From Deinococcus detaillensis (GTDB lineage Bacteria > Deinococcota > Deinococci > Deinococcales > Deinococcaceae): a DNA stretch of 64,000 bases. Where the stretch lies: NCBI RefSeq assembly GCF_007280555.1, contig NZ_VKDB01000005.1, positions 62,001-126,000 of the forward strand, read 5' to 3'. Below are positions 49,416 to 58,477 of this stretch, piece after piece (the first letter of the stretch is position 1; each line of letters begins with the position of its first letter). Made by a program: the position numbers and the translations under genes. Under the pieces are notes generated by a model. It was not told the origin of the DNA. It searched no databases and saw only the letters and a program-made list of their open reading frames with translations.

Positions 49416-51886
49416 CGCTCCAGTGGCTTTTTGCTGCCGTCCGGCAAAGTATTGATCCATTTGAGGGTGACATTGAGCGTGCCCTCGGTACCTAGACGCG
49501 CCAAAATAATATTGGCGTCCGCCGTGACTTTGAGGCCGATTTGCAACCACAACTCATCGGGTTGATTGATGTCTTGTAGGCTTCGCGAAATGTCTGTGAG
49601 GGTGGGCAAGGCTTTCTTGAGGGCCGCTTGCAGCGTTTCCCCCACTTGCAAGAATGGGCCGCCGTCTTGACTGAGTTGACGGGTCTGCGAACCTTCCTGT
49701 TCACTCGCTTGAGCCAGTTCAAAATACAGAACCTGTCCATTTTCCAGTTCTACGCCGAGCTGATCGGCACTCGGAGATGCTGCTCGTTGAGTGGTTTGAA
49801 CGGCGGGCTGGATTGGTTTTAGAGGCGCAATATCCGCAACGCGGTCAAGTTTTTTAGGCTGTTTGCCAGCGAATACATCTGCCGCCCGCACCGTTTCGCC
49901 AAAATCTAAACCAGTCAATCCTTCCAAGTAAGGAATACCGACTTGAAAAGTGCTGTACGGCCCCACTGGCAGCGCTTCAAAAGGAATGTTTTTGACGAAC
50001 GGCGCTTGGCTGACGGTATAAGCGCTGGTCATCAAAGTTCCAGCGGCGTCACAGACCGCCACCACTTTCCAGAACTGCTGCGGGATTTGAATTTGGCGGT
50101 GCAGCGGGTCGTCGTCCGCAAAGATGGGGCCAGTCAAGACGGTGACTTTGAGGTTGTCCTTGTCAGTATTGGCGAAAATGAAATTCTCCAAGCCCTGCCA
50201 CAACGTATCGCTTTGGTTGAATTCCCAATACTGCGGGCTGCAATTTGTCCAGTGAAAGGTGTCGTCGTTGGCCTGCTTCAGCACCTCACCCACGCCCCAG
50301 ATCGGATCGCGGCGGCGTACCAGATGTCCCCGGTCAAAAAAGCCGTGTGCGCCGGGTTCATTGCTGTACATCTGGTTGCCAAGTTGAAATTCGGCGGGAA
50401 TACGCGAATCGAAGTGCCATACGTCATTCTTGCGGGGATAATCGAACGACTGTGCGCCGTCTATATTGACCGCTGTGAAATAAGCCATATGGCGCTGCTG
50501 ACTCATCACAACAGAAAAATGGCGGTACTTGAGTTCGACGCCGGAGCCGTCTGAGAGGGGTACGGCAGGCCCGAAGCACTCTACGGCTTTGCCCAAGTCG
50601 GGCAGCGGCACTGGGACGGCCAAAAAGTTGGGACCGTAGCCGTCACGGTCAGCGTAACTGTTGGGCGGAAAACTCGGCTGGCCGGTCTTATCGCCTACGG
50701 ATTTGCCTCTCTCCAGCAATTCCGTGCTGTCCGAGTCCCCTGCATCCGAGTGGCCCGCGAATGTCACCAGATGGTCTTCGGTGGATGTTCCAGCGTAAGC
50801 GGGCTGGCCGTCGAGGTCGCTGACCCAGGCGCTCAAAATCGGGTGGGCCTCGGCCATTTGGCGCTTGCGAAGGTCGGCCACCAAGCTGGAAATGCGAATG
50901 CCCTGGTTGGCAATCCAAACGACCTGGTCGTCGCGGTAGCGGCCCGCTTCCGCCGCGCTGGTCCACTGCTTGGCATCAGTGACCGAGTCGCTGAGTGGGC
51001 GCAGGAGGTACTGCTTCTCACCGCCCTGCTCGCGGCTGCGCGGCACGGCGGCGTGGTGCAGCGCCACGACTTGCCACAGGTCATTAAACACCGGACTGCC
51101 GGAGTTGCCAGGCTGGGTATCGGTTTGATACCACAAGCGGTCATCTTTGGCCAGCAAGGGAAAATCGCCGCTGTCACCGACTTGCAGCACTTTATTTTCG
51201 CGCAGGGCGATTTGCTTGGGCTGGCCCTGCGGGTGGCCGATCACACTGACATCCAAGCCCACATCGGTTTTATGAGCGTCTCCGCTGAGGCGAAGGAAGC
51301 CCCAATCGGCCAACTCGCGTGTGTTGTTACCGGGACTGTCACTGCTGCGGGGCTCTAAAGCCACCAAAGCGTAATCCAGCGCCTCACTGTTCCAAAAGCC
51401 TTGCTGCGGCGCGAGGCGGAAGGTGTGGGCGGGGCTCCGGAGGCCGTGCAAGTCCAGTTCGTAGTCAAATACGGCGCTGGACTCGGCGGCCACCGCCAGC
51501 GAGGGCAGCACGTGCCAGTTGGTCAGCAGCAAATTCAGGCCCACCAGAAAGCCGGTGGCGCTGCCCCTTGGCGTTTTGATGAAGGCCACTGTTCGGGAGG
51601 CCAGCAAACCGCGCTGCAAATAGTTCACGTCGAGGAGGTCATTGGTGTTGCCGATAATCTGCTCCACGTCGCGGGCCGAGAGTGCTCCGCCAGCGCGGGC
51701 GGCGCTGCGCATCCGCTCGGACACGGCGCTGAGATTTTGCTTGGGCTGCGGGTCGCAGGTCGCCAGATCGTCTTGCACCTGCGGCGCAATGTCCACCATG
51801 CGGCGAATAGCTCTACCAATTGACCCAGCCGCGCTGAACGGTGACGGGCTGGCCTGCTCGGTCGTCTGCTCGGTTTCGTTCTGCAT
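49412..51886 (-). CDS. Trypsin-like protease fused to DNA/RNA nuclease and Trypco1-like domain
   Basis: An 824-residue protein of unusual architecture. Residues 1-95 are an unassigned helical lead. Residues 95-345 are a trypsin-like protease with His125 (LTNWHVLPS), Asp171 (DYALVAL) and Ser262 (PGNSGSP). Residues 415-670 are a NUC1/Serratia-type DNA/RNA nuclease with DRGH (Asp518-His521) and the metal Asn in WTNCSPQYWEFNQ (Asn548). The C-terminus (708-814) resembles the trypsin-co-occurring Trypco1 domain (LENGQVLYFELAQ, then LQIGLKVTADANIILARLGT). No signal peptide is seen, so it is cytosolic. The ATG at 51886 follows GGTGGGGG. It looks like a conflict effector whose protease may release or control the nuclease; this role is inference. 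Confidence 0.9.
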   Translation of the reverse strand: MQNETEQTTEQASPSPFSAAGSIGRAIRRMVDIAPQVQDDLATCDPQPKQNLSAVSERMRSAARAGGALSARDVEQIIGNTNDLLDVNYLQRGLLASRTVAFIKTPRGSATGFLVGLNLLLTNWHVLPSLAVAAESSAVFDYELDLHGLRSPAHTFRLAPQQGFWNSEALDYALVALEPRSSDSPGNNTRELADWGFLRLSGDAHKTDVGLDVSVIGHPQGQPKQIALRENKVLQVGDSGDFPLLAKDDRLWYQTDTQPGNSGSPVFNDLWQVVALHHAAVPRSREQGGEKQYLLRPLSDSVTDAKQWTSAAEAGRYRDDQVVWIANQGIRISSLVADLRKRQMAEAHPILSAWVSDLDGQPAYAGTSTEDHLVTFAGHSDAGDSDSTELLERGKSVGDKTGQPSFPPNSYADRDGYGPNFLAVPVPLPDLGKAVECFGPAVPLSDGSGVELKYRHFSVVMSQQRHMAYFTAVNIDGAQSFDYPRKNDVWHFDSRIPAEFQLGNQMYSNEPGAHGFFDRGHLVRRRDPIWGVGEVLKQANDDTFHWTNCSPQYWEFNQSDTLWQGLENFIFANTDKDNLKVTVLTGPIFADDDPLHRQIQIPQQFWKVVAVCDAAGTLMTSAYTVSQAPFVKNIPFEALPVGPYSTFQVGIPYLEGLTGLDFGETVRAADVFAGKQPKKLDRVADIAPLKPIQPAVQTTQRAASPSADQLGVELENGQVLYFELAQASEQEGSQTRQLSQDGGPFLQVGETLQAALKKALPTLTDISRSLQDINQPDELWLQIGLKVTADANIILARLGTEGTLNVTLKWINTLPDGSKKPLER

Positions 51887-51904
51887 ACGTTCCCCCACCT
51901 TCAG

Positions 51905-51935
51905 CTTAAACGGTGGGCGTCAAAGGAGCGTCAAA
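51905..51935 (-). promoter_or_regulatory. Possible promoter with 8-base direct repeat before protease-nuclease gene
   Basis: On the minus strand TTTGACGC occurs twice, at 51935-51928 and 51924-51917, with an 11-base period. The first supplies a -35 (TTGACG), with an 18-base spacer to TTTAAG (51910-51905). One-turn direct repeats over a -35 are a common layout for a response-regulator site. Alternatively the gene is read through from the upstream regulator. Confidence 0.4.
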
Positions 51936-51954
51936 CGGCTGAATCCACTCCCAC

Positions 51955-52626
51955 TCAGAGCAGACCCTGCCGCAACGCTTTGACGGCGGCCTGGGTGCGG
52001 TCAGCGGCCTGCAACTTAATCAGCAGGTCTTGGACATGCAGCTTGACGGTGCTGACGCTGATGCCCAGTGCGGCGGCGATGTCTTTGTTGCCCTGCCCCT
52101 CGGCTATGAGTTTCAGCACGTCCATTTCACGCTCGGTCAGCGGGCTGATGGTGCCGGGGCGGCGCACCGCGTCCATGACATGCACCGCCACCTGCGGATC
52201 GAGGTAAGCGCTGCCCGCCGCCGCTGCGCGAATGGCCAGCAGCAGCAGATCGGGGCGGCCACTTTTGAGGCTGTAGGCTTCCGCGCCCGAAGCCAGCGCC
52301 GCGAAGACTTCCTCACGCAGGTTGTGGGCGGTCAGCATCACCACCCGCACGCTGGGCCAGCGCTTTTTGATCTCGGCGGTGGTCTGAATGCCGTCGATCC
52401 CCGGCAGGCCGATGTCCATCACCACCACGTCCACCACGCCGTATTCGTGGGCGAGCTGCTCCAGCACTTCCAAGCCTTCTTCTCCGCTGCGGGCCTCGGC
52501 CACCACCCGCAGTTCCGGCTCAAGATTGATGGCTGCCCGCAAACCGTCGCGGGTAAAAGAATGGTCTTCCACCAGCAAAATGCGGATGATGGCCGGACTG
52601 AGATCGGCGGTGCTGGGGGCAATCAT
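51955..52626 (-). CDS. NarL/LuxR-family response regulator
   Basis: A 223-residue regulator with a receiver domain (phosphoacceptor Asp71 in VVMDIGLPGIDG, acidic pocket Glu20-Asp21) and a C-terminal LuxR helix-turn-helix (ISPLTEREMDVLKLIAEGQG, then NKDIAAALGISVSTVKLHV). The ATG at 52626 overlaps the kinase stop (ATGA). It is the last gene before the protease-nuclease, 68 bases away on the same strand, and may control it. Confidence 0.95.
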   Translation of the reverse strand: MIAPSTADLSPAIIRILLVEDHSFTRDGLRAAINLEPELRVVAEARSGEEGLEVLEQLAHEYGVVDVVVMDIGLPGIDGIQTTAEIKKRWPSVRVVMLTAHNLREEVFAALASGAEAYSLKSGRPDLLLLAIRAAAAGSAYLDPQVAVHVMDAVRRPGTISPLTEREMDVLKLIAEGQGNKDIAAALGISVSTVKLHVQDLLIKLQAADRTQAAVKALRQGLL

Positions 52627-54059
52627 GCAGGCTCCAAATGTTTGGGCAATTCGAGAGGCAAACTCAGCGAGAAGCAACTGCGGGGATCGGGCGGGCTGCT
52701 GCGGCAGTACTCCACCGCGCCGCCGTGAACTTCCAAAATACGCCGCGTCAGATACAATCCCAGCCCGCTGCCCGCGCCCGCACCGCTGCCACGGAAGCGC
52801 TGAAACAGCCCAGCTTGCCGTGAAGGCGGCACTCCCGGCCCCTGATCCGAAACCGTCAGCACGGCCCGGTCTGCCTCGGCGTGAAGGCTCAAGTAGATTG
52901 TTCCGCCCGTTGGACTGAACTTTACAGCATTATCGAGTAAATTTTGAATGGCGCGGCGCAGGTCATGGCGGCGGCCCAGCACCCGCAGCTCGGTGAGATC
53001 GGTTTGGAAGGTGAGCTGCTTGGCCTCGGCTCTTTCTTCGAGTTGCGACAGCACGCTCAGGCTCAGGCTCCTCAGTTCCACGCTCAGGAATTCTTCGGCC
53101 TCGCCGCCCTCGTATTTGGCCAGCAGCAGCAGTTGGTCGGCCAGCGACAGCAGCGTTTCGTTGGCCTCCAAGCCGTGGCCGAGGGTGCGGCGGTAATCTT
53201 CGGGCAGCGGGCCGTACGCTCCGCGCAGAGCCGACTGCATGTTGAGGGTATTGGCCATGATCGGCGTGCGGAGGTCGTGGCTAAAGGCGTAGATCAAATC
53301 GCGCATCACCTCGCTTTGCTGGCTCAGCAGACTTTTTTGGGCGTCCAGATCGTCGAGCAAGGTGGTGCGCTCCAGCAGGGGTTGCAGCGCCCGCACCGCC
53401 TCACTCAGCACCTCGGGGCCGACTTGCGGGCGCTCAATCCGAATGGGCAAATCGGCTTGGCGGGGCCGCGTGAAGTGGGAAAGCCACACCGCCGAATCCG
53501 GCACTTGTTCAGCGCTGCCCTCCCCGATGTCCACCCGCGCCGCGCCGCTCAGCACCTCCAGCGCTCCGGCTGCCCGCCGCACGAAGTCGGCTTGTCCATA
53601 CGGGCCGCTGACCGTTTGGATCAGGGTTCGCAGGCCGCGCTCGCGGGTTAGCCGCCGCTCTTCTTCGGCGAACCTTGCCGCCCGCGCCGAGGCGGTTTGT
53701 GCCCGCAGGCTCAGCAAACCCACCAGCAAAGCGGCCAACATACTCACCGAGCGGTTGACCAGGGTCGCCGAAGTCAGGCCTTCGCGCAGCGCGTTGCTCA
53801 GGCCCGCCAGCAGGTTGCCCAGCAGCGCCAGCCCCACCATGCTCCAGATCAGCTTGCGGCTGCCGCCCAGCGCCGAAAGCGCCACCGGAGCGCTGAGCAG
53901 GGTACCCACCACCCAACTGGCCGGCGTCAGCAGGTCGGCGGCGATGGTCAGACCGATCAGCGCCGCGCTCATCCCAGTGACGGCCCGCTGCGAGGGCGAC
54001 CACTCCAGCGGTCCGGCGGCAACTACAGGACTTGGAGGTGAAGTATCGGCGCTGAACAC
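52623..54059 (-). CDS. Sensor histidine kinase
   Basis: A 478-residue membrane kinase. About four transmembrane helices lie in residues 30-125, followed by a GAF-like linker, a HisKA box (AFSHDLRTPIMANTLN, catalytic His) and an HATPase domain with RRAIQNLLDNAVKFSP (N box), DQGPGVP and GSGLGLYL. The GTG at 54059 lies 6 nt after TACCCT (54066-54071, minus strand), so a leaderless start; the frame is also open to 54122 without a ribosome site. It pairs with the overlapping response regulator. The signal is unknown. Confidence 0.9.
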   Translation of the reverse strand: MFSADTSPPSPVVAAGPLEWSPSQRAVTGMSAALIGLTIAADLLTPASWVVGTLLSAPVALSALGGSRKLIWSMVGLALLGNLLAGLSNALREGLTSATLVNRSVSMLAALLVGLLSLRAQTASARAARFAEEERRLTRERGLRTLIQTVSGPYGQADFVRRAAGALEVLSGAARVDIGEGSAEQVPDSAVWLSHFTRPRQADLPIRIERPQVGPEVLSEAVRALQPLLERTTLLDDLDAQKSLLSQQSEVMRDLIYAFSHDLRTPIMANTLNMQSALRGAYGPLPEDYRRTLGHGLEANETLLSLADQLLLLAKYEGGEAEEFLSVELRSLSLSVLSQLEERAEAKQLTFQTDLTELRVLGRRHDLRRAIQNLLDNAVKFSPTGGTIYLSLHAEADRAVLTVSDQGPGVPPSRQAGLFQRFRGSGAGAGSGLGLYLTRRILEVHGGAVEYCRSSPPDPRSCFSLSLPLELPKHLEPA

Positions 54060-54122
54060 CGCTTGAGGGTAGCGCGAGTCGGCCCAAGAAAATACCTCTG
54101 GGGGAAGCGCTCCGCCTGCCAC

Positions 54123-54617
54123 TTAAAGCTGGCCGTCGGCAGGCGGCAGCGCTGGGGGCGCGGGTTGCAGCCGGAAGGTGACGCCCTGCGGCGAAACGAA
54201 GCAGGTAAACGCCGGAAAGCGCTCTTTACCGCCCACCACCAAGTTGGCCGCGACGCTGGCCGTCCATACTTTTAGGCTGCCCTGCGGGCTGCTGGGCCGC
54301 ACCGTACTGGGCAACACCTTGAAGCTGCCCCCAGACACCGGCATCCCGAGCAACTGAGAAGCCGCCGCGAACTGCTGGGCCGAAAACGCCACCGTGCAGC
54401 GTTCCACCACCGCCGAAGTCTGGCTTTCCAAGGGATCAGCCGGAACCCACCACGCCCAGCCGATGAGGCCGGCGATCAGCAGGGCGGCGGCCAAACCCAG
54501 CCACAACCCAGCCGAAGATGGCCTGCGCTGAGGCCGGGAAAACGACGATGGACGGCTGCCTAACATGGCTTCAGCCTGCGCCGCCGCTGCCCGCTTGTGT
54601 ACTGGCCATTTGGCCAT
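54123..54617 (-). CDS. Single-pass membrane protein of unknown function
   Basis: A 164-residue protein not recognised as a named family. A basic N-terminus (1-40) precedes one transmembrane helix (GLWLGLAAALLIAGLIGWAW). The C-terminal 100 residues are exported and carry two cysteines, one in ERCTVAF and one in PAFTCFV, which could form a disulfide. A start at 54617 (ATG) was preferred to an upstream TTG. Its stop abuts the kinase region, so it may supply a signal-sensing partner; this is an inference. Confidence 0.65.
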   Translation of the reverse strand: MAKWPVHKRAAAAQAEAMLGSRPSSFSRPQRRPSSAGLWLGLAAALLIAGLIGWAWWVPADPLESQTSAVVERCTVAFSAQQFAAASQLLGMPVSGGSFKVLPSTVRPSSPQGSLKVWTASVAANLVVGGKERFPAFTCFVSPQGVTFRLQPAPPALPPADGQL

Positions 54618-54745
54618 CCGCTTGGTCAACTGGATATAGCTGCTTCTGGACAGCGGGACTAGTTTAAGCCCATGTCAGATTGCTGCTTGCCGCCGCGTCC
54701 CCTTCCCTATGTACTCCGCTTTGCTTCAGCCGCAGCCGTAAACAT

Positions 54746-56737
54746 ATGACGGCCCAACCACCGCTGAACCCGCCGCCGCACACCCCGCAGCCGCAGCTAC
54801 AACCACAGCCGCGCCGCAGACAACGCGTCCGGCGCTGGCTGCTGGATGAGCAGACTGCCGCCCAGCAAGGCCCCTATGAAGAGGAACAGGCGGTGCAGGC
54901 CCATCAGCACCAGCGCCCTTGGTGGCAAGTCATGTGCCTGACCGGGGTGGACTACTTTTCCACGCTGGGCTACCAACCCGGCATCGCGGCGCTGGCGGCG
55001 GGAGCGCTCTCGCCGGTTGCCACCTCGGTGCTGGTGCTGCTGACCCTTTTCGGAGCCTTTCCGGTGTACGCCCGCGTGGCGCAGGAAAGCCCGCACGGCG
55101 AGGGGTCGGTCAGTATGCTCGAGCGGCTGCTCAGCTTTTGGCCCAGCAAGCTTTTGGTGCTGGTGCTGCTCGGCTTCATGGCCACCGATTTTATTATCAC
55201 CATCACGCTGTCTGCCGCCGACGCCAGCGCCCACCTGATTGAAAACCCCTTTTTCAAATCGCTGCTCAGCGGCCAGCAAATCGCCGTGACCGTCGGCTTG
55301 GTGGCGCTCCTCGGCGCAGTATTCTTACGCGGTTTTCGGGAAGCCATCGGCATCGCGGTGGTGCTGGTGGGCATTTATCTGGTGCTCAACAGCGTGGTGG
55401 TGGTGCGCTCGTTTGTGGAAGTGGCCCACCATCCCGAAGTCTGGACGCAGTGGCACGACGCCCTATTCCGCCAGCAATCCAGCCCGTTTGGCCTGCTGCT
55501 AATCGCGCTGCTGGTGTTTCCCAAACTGGCGCTGGGCCTGTCCGGCTTTGAAACCGGCGTGGCCGTCATGCCGCAGGTGCGCGGCGCGGCAGCCGACACC
55601 GAAGCGAGTCCGGTTGGCCGCATTGCCAACGCCCGCAAGCTGCTGCTCAGCGCGGCGCTGATCATGAGCGTGTTTTTGGTGCTGACCAGTTTGACCACCA
55701 CCCTGCTGATTCCGCCAGCCGCCTTTCAAGCTGGCGGCGCGGCCAACGGACGGGCGCTGGCGTACCTGGCCCACCTGTATCTGGGCGAGAAGTTCGGCAC
55801 CGTCTACGACTTTTCCACCATCGCCATTTTGTGGTTCGCGGGAGCTTCGGCGCTGGCGGGCCTGCTCAATATCGTGCCGCGCTTTTTGCCGCGCTACGGC
55901 ATGGCCCCCGAGTGGACGCGCCGCCAGCGCCCGTTGGTGCTGATCTTCGGGATGCTGGCGCTGCTGATCACTCTGATCTTCAAAGCCGATGTGGACGCGC
56001 AGGGCGGAGCCTACGCCACCGGCGTGTTGGTGCTGATGACCAGCGCCTCTATCGCGGTGACGATTGCCGCTTTCCGCAAAAGGGAATGGCAGCGCTTTCC
56101 CTTCGCTCTCATCGCCCTGATTTTTCTGTACACCACCGTCGCCAACAGCATCGAGCGGCCCGACGGGTTGTTTATCGCCTCGTTTTTCATTTTGGCGATT
56201 TTGGCCGTCAGTATCGCCTCACGGATTTTGCGTTCGTTCGAGGTGCGGGTCAGCAGCGTGGAACTCGACGAATCAGCTCTCAGCTTGCTGCGCGAGTTTA
56301 GGGTTCGGCCCCTGCGGCTGGTGTCGCACTACCCGGGCCTGAGTACGCCGCAGGAATACCACACCAAGGAAGTGCTTGCCCGCCAGCTCGCCCACTTGCC
56401 CGAGGACGCGCCGTTTTTGTTTTTGGAAGTCAGCATCGACGACGCCAGCGAGTTCAGCGACGTGGTGGAAGTCAGCGGGGTCAAAATCGGGCCTTACTTC
56501 ATCCTGCGGGCCAGAGGGTCGAGCGTGCCCAACACCATCGCTGCCCTGCTGCTGCACCTGCGCGGCAACGGTGCGCCGCCGCAGGTGTATATGCGTTGGA
56601 GTGACGACTCGCCGCTGAGCCTCGCCTTCCGGTTTTTGCTGGAAGGACGCGGCGATATTCCGCCGATTACCCACGAGATTTTGCGCCGCGCCGAGCCCGA
56701 CAAGCAGCGCCGCCCGATTGTGCATGTCGGCGGGTGA
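54746..56737 (+). CDS. APC-superfamily transporter with long N-terminal extension
   Basis: A 663-residue membrane protein. A Pro/Gln-rich hydrophilic N-terminus (1-60) precedes twelve helices of the APC amino acid/cation family ([20 protein letters not shown] near the first helix; [30 protein letters not shown]). A 140-residue C-terminal soluble domain follows. Size and soluble tail resemble KUP-like or KdpA-independent potassium/amino-acid permeases, but the substrate is not determinable. The ATG at 54746 was chosen over an upstream start at 54680, which would be in the hydrophobic leader frame. Confidence 0.85.
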   Translation: MTAQPPLNPPPHTPQPQLQPQPRRRQRVRRWLLDEQTAAQQGPYEEEQAVQAHQHQRPWWQVMCLTGVDYFSTLGYQPGIAALAAGALSPVATSVLVLLTLFGAFPVYARVAQESPHGEGSVSMLERLLSFWPSKLLVLVLLGFMATDFIITITLSAADASAHLIENPFFKSLLSGQQIAVTVGLVALLGAVFLRGFREAIGIAVVLVGIYLVLNSVVVVRSFVEVAHHPEVWTQWHDALFRQQSSPFGLLLIALLVFPKLALGLSGFETGVAVMPQVRGAAADTEASPVGRIANARKLLLSAALIMSVFLVLTSLTTTLLIPPAAFQAGGAANGRALAYLAHLYLGEKFGTVYDFSTIAILWFAGASALAGLLNIVPRFLPRYGMAPEWTRRQRPLVLIFGMLALLITLIFKADVDAQGGAYATGVLVLMTSASIAVTIAAFRKREWQRFPFALIALIFLYTTVANSIERPDGLFIASFFILAILAVSIASRILRSFEVRVSSVELDESALSLLREFRVRPLRLVSHYPGLSTPQEYHTKEVLARQLAHLPEDAPFLFLEVSIDDASEFSDVVEVSGVKIGPYFILRARGSSVPNTIAALLLHLRGNGAPPQVYMRWSDDSPLSLAFRFLLEGRGDIPPITHEILRRAEPDKQRRPIVHVGG

Positions 56738-56764
56738 GGGCAGGCGGCCAAGCTCAAGCCCGTC

Positions 56765-57364
56765 TCAGCGGTCTTCAATCACCAGCGCGTCATCTGGCAA
56801 ATTCAGCTTGGTCTGGTCGCGCAGCATCTGCACGAAGTTGGGCAGCACTTCGCTGCTGACGTGCTTGGCTGCGTTCCAGACCTCGGAGCGCAGCAGAGCA
56901 CGCCCGCAGTGGAGGTAAGCCTCCTCGACGTGAATGACGAACAGACTGCGCGGCAACTGGCCTTTGTAGGCGAAGCGGGCCAGCAGCGCCGGATCGGTGG
57001 TGATCTGGGCGGTGCCGTTGACCCGGAAGGACTCGCTGACGCCCGGCACCAAAAAAATCAGGGCGACGGACGGACTCGCCAAGATGTTGCGGACGCTGTC
57101 GATCCGGTTGTTGCCGGGGCGGTCGGGCAGCAGCAGGGTTTTTTCGTCTTGCACGTACACGACTTGGCCCACATCGCCGCGCGGCGAGCAGTCGAGTCCA
57201 TTCGGGCCGCCGGTCGCCAGCACCACCAGAGGAGACACCGCGATAACGCGGGCAAAGTCGGCGCTGATGCGGTCACTGGTTTTGGCTTTCACGGCGGCGC
57301 TGGGCTCACGGTAAAGCGGGCTGAGCCGCTCAGGGCTGAGCAAGTGGGCAGGGTCGAGGTGCAT
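56765..57364 (-). CDS. Pyridoxamine 5'-phosphate oxidase-fold protein
   Basis: A 199-residue split-beta-barrel flavoprotein-like protein with ATGGPNGLDCSPRGD, LLLPDRPGNNRIDSVRN and SVALIFLVPG, matching the MSMEG_1061-type PNPOx-fold family (often annotated as FMN-binding). The reaction is not known; such proteins bind flavin or F420 and reduce small molecules. The ATG at 57364 lies close behind a CATACT box. It is convergent with the APC transporter. Confidence 0.85.
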   Translation of the reverse strand: MHLDPAHLLSPERLSPLYREPSAAVKAKTSDRISADFARVIAVSPLVVLATGGPNGLDCSPRGDVGQVVYVQDEKTLLLPDRPGNNRIDSVRNILASPSVALIFLVPGVSESFRVNGTAQITTDPALLARFAYKGQLPRSLFVIHVEEAYLHCGRALLRSEVWNAAKHVSSEVLPNFVQMLRDQTKLNLPDDALVIEDR

Positions 57365-57418
57365 GGGCAAGTATGGCGCTTTGAGCTGAATTCTATGGCC
57401 AAGCCTTACACTACGCAG

Positions 57419-58180
57419 ATGACTGGCCCCAAACGTCCATCCAAGAAAACGAGCACCAAGAAACCGGCCTCACGCCGAGGCGGAGCCAAATCGGCCCGTG
57501 AACTCGCTAAGACCGGCCCCTCGCGTCCGGGCGGCCCCAGCAAAGACCTCCGTAGCGCCGAAGGGCGGGCCGGAAGCAAAGCCAGCGACGCCCGCCAGAC
57601 CGCCAGGCCCACCAGCAGCGGCTTGGGCGGCAGCGGCCACACCGACACCGAGCAGCCCAGAGACCGCCTTGAGCAGCGCACTCAGACCCGCACCGGCTCT
57701 GGCTCCGCCGCAGGGTATAGAGGCCACACCAGACAAAAACCCGGCTTCGGCCAGCGGCAATTCTCCAATCAGAAACCTGTCGGCCCCAAAGGCGCGGCCA
57801 TCGGCGTCACCTTGGACGCTCCCGCGCCGGACACGGTGTTTTACGACCTCGAAAAAGCCCCGCACTCCTTCCCCGACAGCAACCTCAAACGGGTGGCGGC
57901 CCGCATTTTGTTAGACCGGCAAAAGCCCTGGCGCTACCGGCCTTTTCCTTTTCCGCTGTTTACCGACAAGGGCAACGAGCAGACTTTTTACTTTGATTTT
58001 TATGTCTACGACAACATGGACATGATTCTCAAACTGGTGTTGGTGGCTCCCCGCGAATCGGCGGAAATCTGGGACAAGATCGGGCGCTTCAAGCGGCAGT
58101 ACCCGATGTACAGCTACGAACTGTGGACGCCCGAAAAGTTGGCGCAGTTGCAAAAGCCGCGCTCACGCATGGGGTTTTGA
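57419..58180 (+). CDS. Basic, low-complexity N-terminus with conserved C-terminal domain, unknown function
   Basis: A 253-residue protein. The first 120 residues are Lys/Arg/Ser/Gly-rich and probably disordered (GPKRPSKKTSTKKPASRRGG at its start). The last 110 form a compact domain: DTVFYDLEKAPHSFPDSNLK, then RPFPFPLFTDKGNEQTFYFD and KRQYPMYSYELWTPEKL. The FPLFTDKG...FYFDFYVYDN part vaguely resembles a nuclease-fold beta-strand pair, but no catalytic set is certain. The ATG at 57419 follows TACACT (57407-57412) by 6 nt. Likely a lineage-specific nucleic-acid-binding protein. Confidence 0.65.
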   Translation: MTGPKRPSKKTSTKKPASRRGGAKSARELAKTGPSRPGGPSKDLRSAEGRAGSKASDARQTARPTSSGLGGSGHTDTEQPRDRLEQRTQTRTGSGSAAGYRGHTRQKPGFGQRQFSNQKPVGPKGAAIGVTLDAPAPDTVFYDLEKAPHSFPDSNLKRVAARILLDRQKPWRYRPFPFPLFTDKGNEQTFYFDFYVYDNMDMILKLVLVAPRESAEIWDKIGRFKRQYPMYSYELWTPEKLAQLQKPRSRMGF

Positions 58181-58249
58181 AAGCTCAATAGAGCTGCAAA
58201 GCGACTTACAACTTGATTCTCAACAAAGAGCCAAGTTCCACCATTTTGT

Positions 58250-58277
58250 GCCGCGCACGCATTGGGCGCGGCTTTTT
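58250..58277 (+). terminator. Rho-independent terminator
   Basis: GCCGCGC (58250-58256) pairs with GCGCGGC (58266-58272), then TTTTT. The rest of the gap before glgX (58181-58477) shows no other gene or RNA. Confidence 0.85.
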
Positions 58278-58477
58278 GGGTGCCGAGACAAACAGTACGC
58301 CTAGACAAATCTCTGAGATGAAGCCTGTGTGTAACGTTTGCCCTTAAGAAAACGAAACTCACCTGCTAGGCTCAGCACGCAGCCGAGGCCGAGCGCCACA
58401 CGCTGCTTATTCCAACCTGCCAATTGAGGCCGCCTGTTGTTCCGGGCGGCTTTCTAAAGAAAACGAAGGAGCCACCC

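Noticed and set aside
56861..57418. Upstream extension of the basic-tail protein frame
   Set aside because: It runs antisense to the PNPOx-fold gene, which has family motifs; a leaderless start at 57419 fits better.
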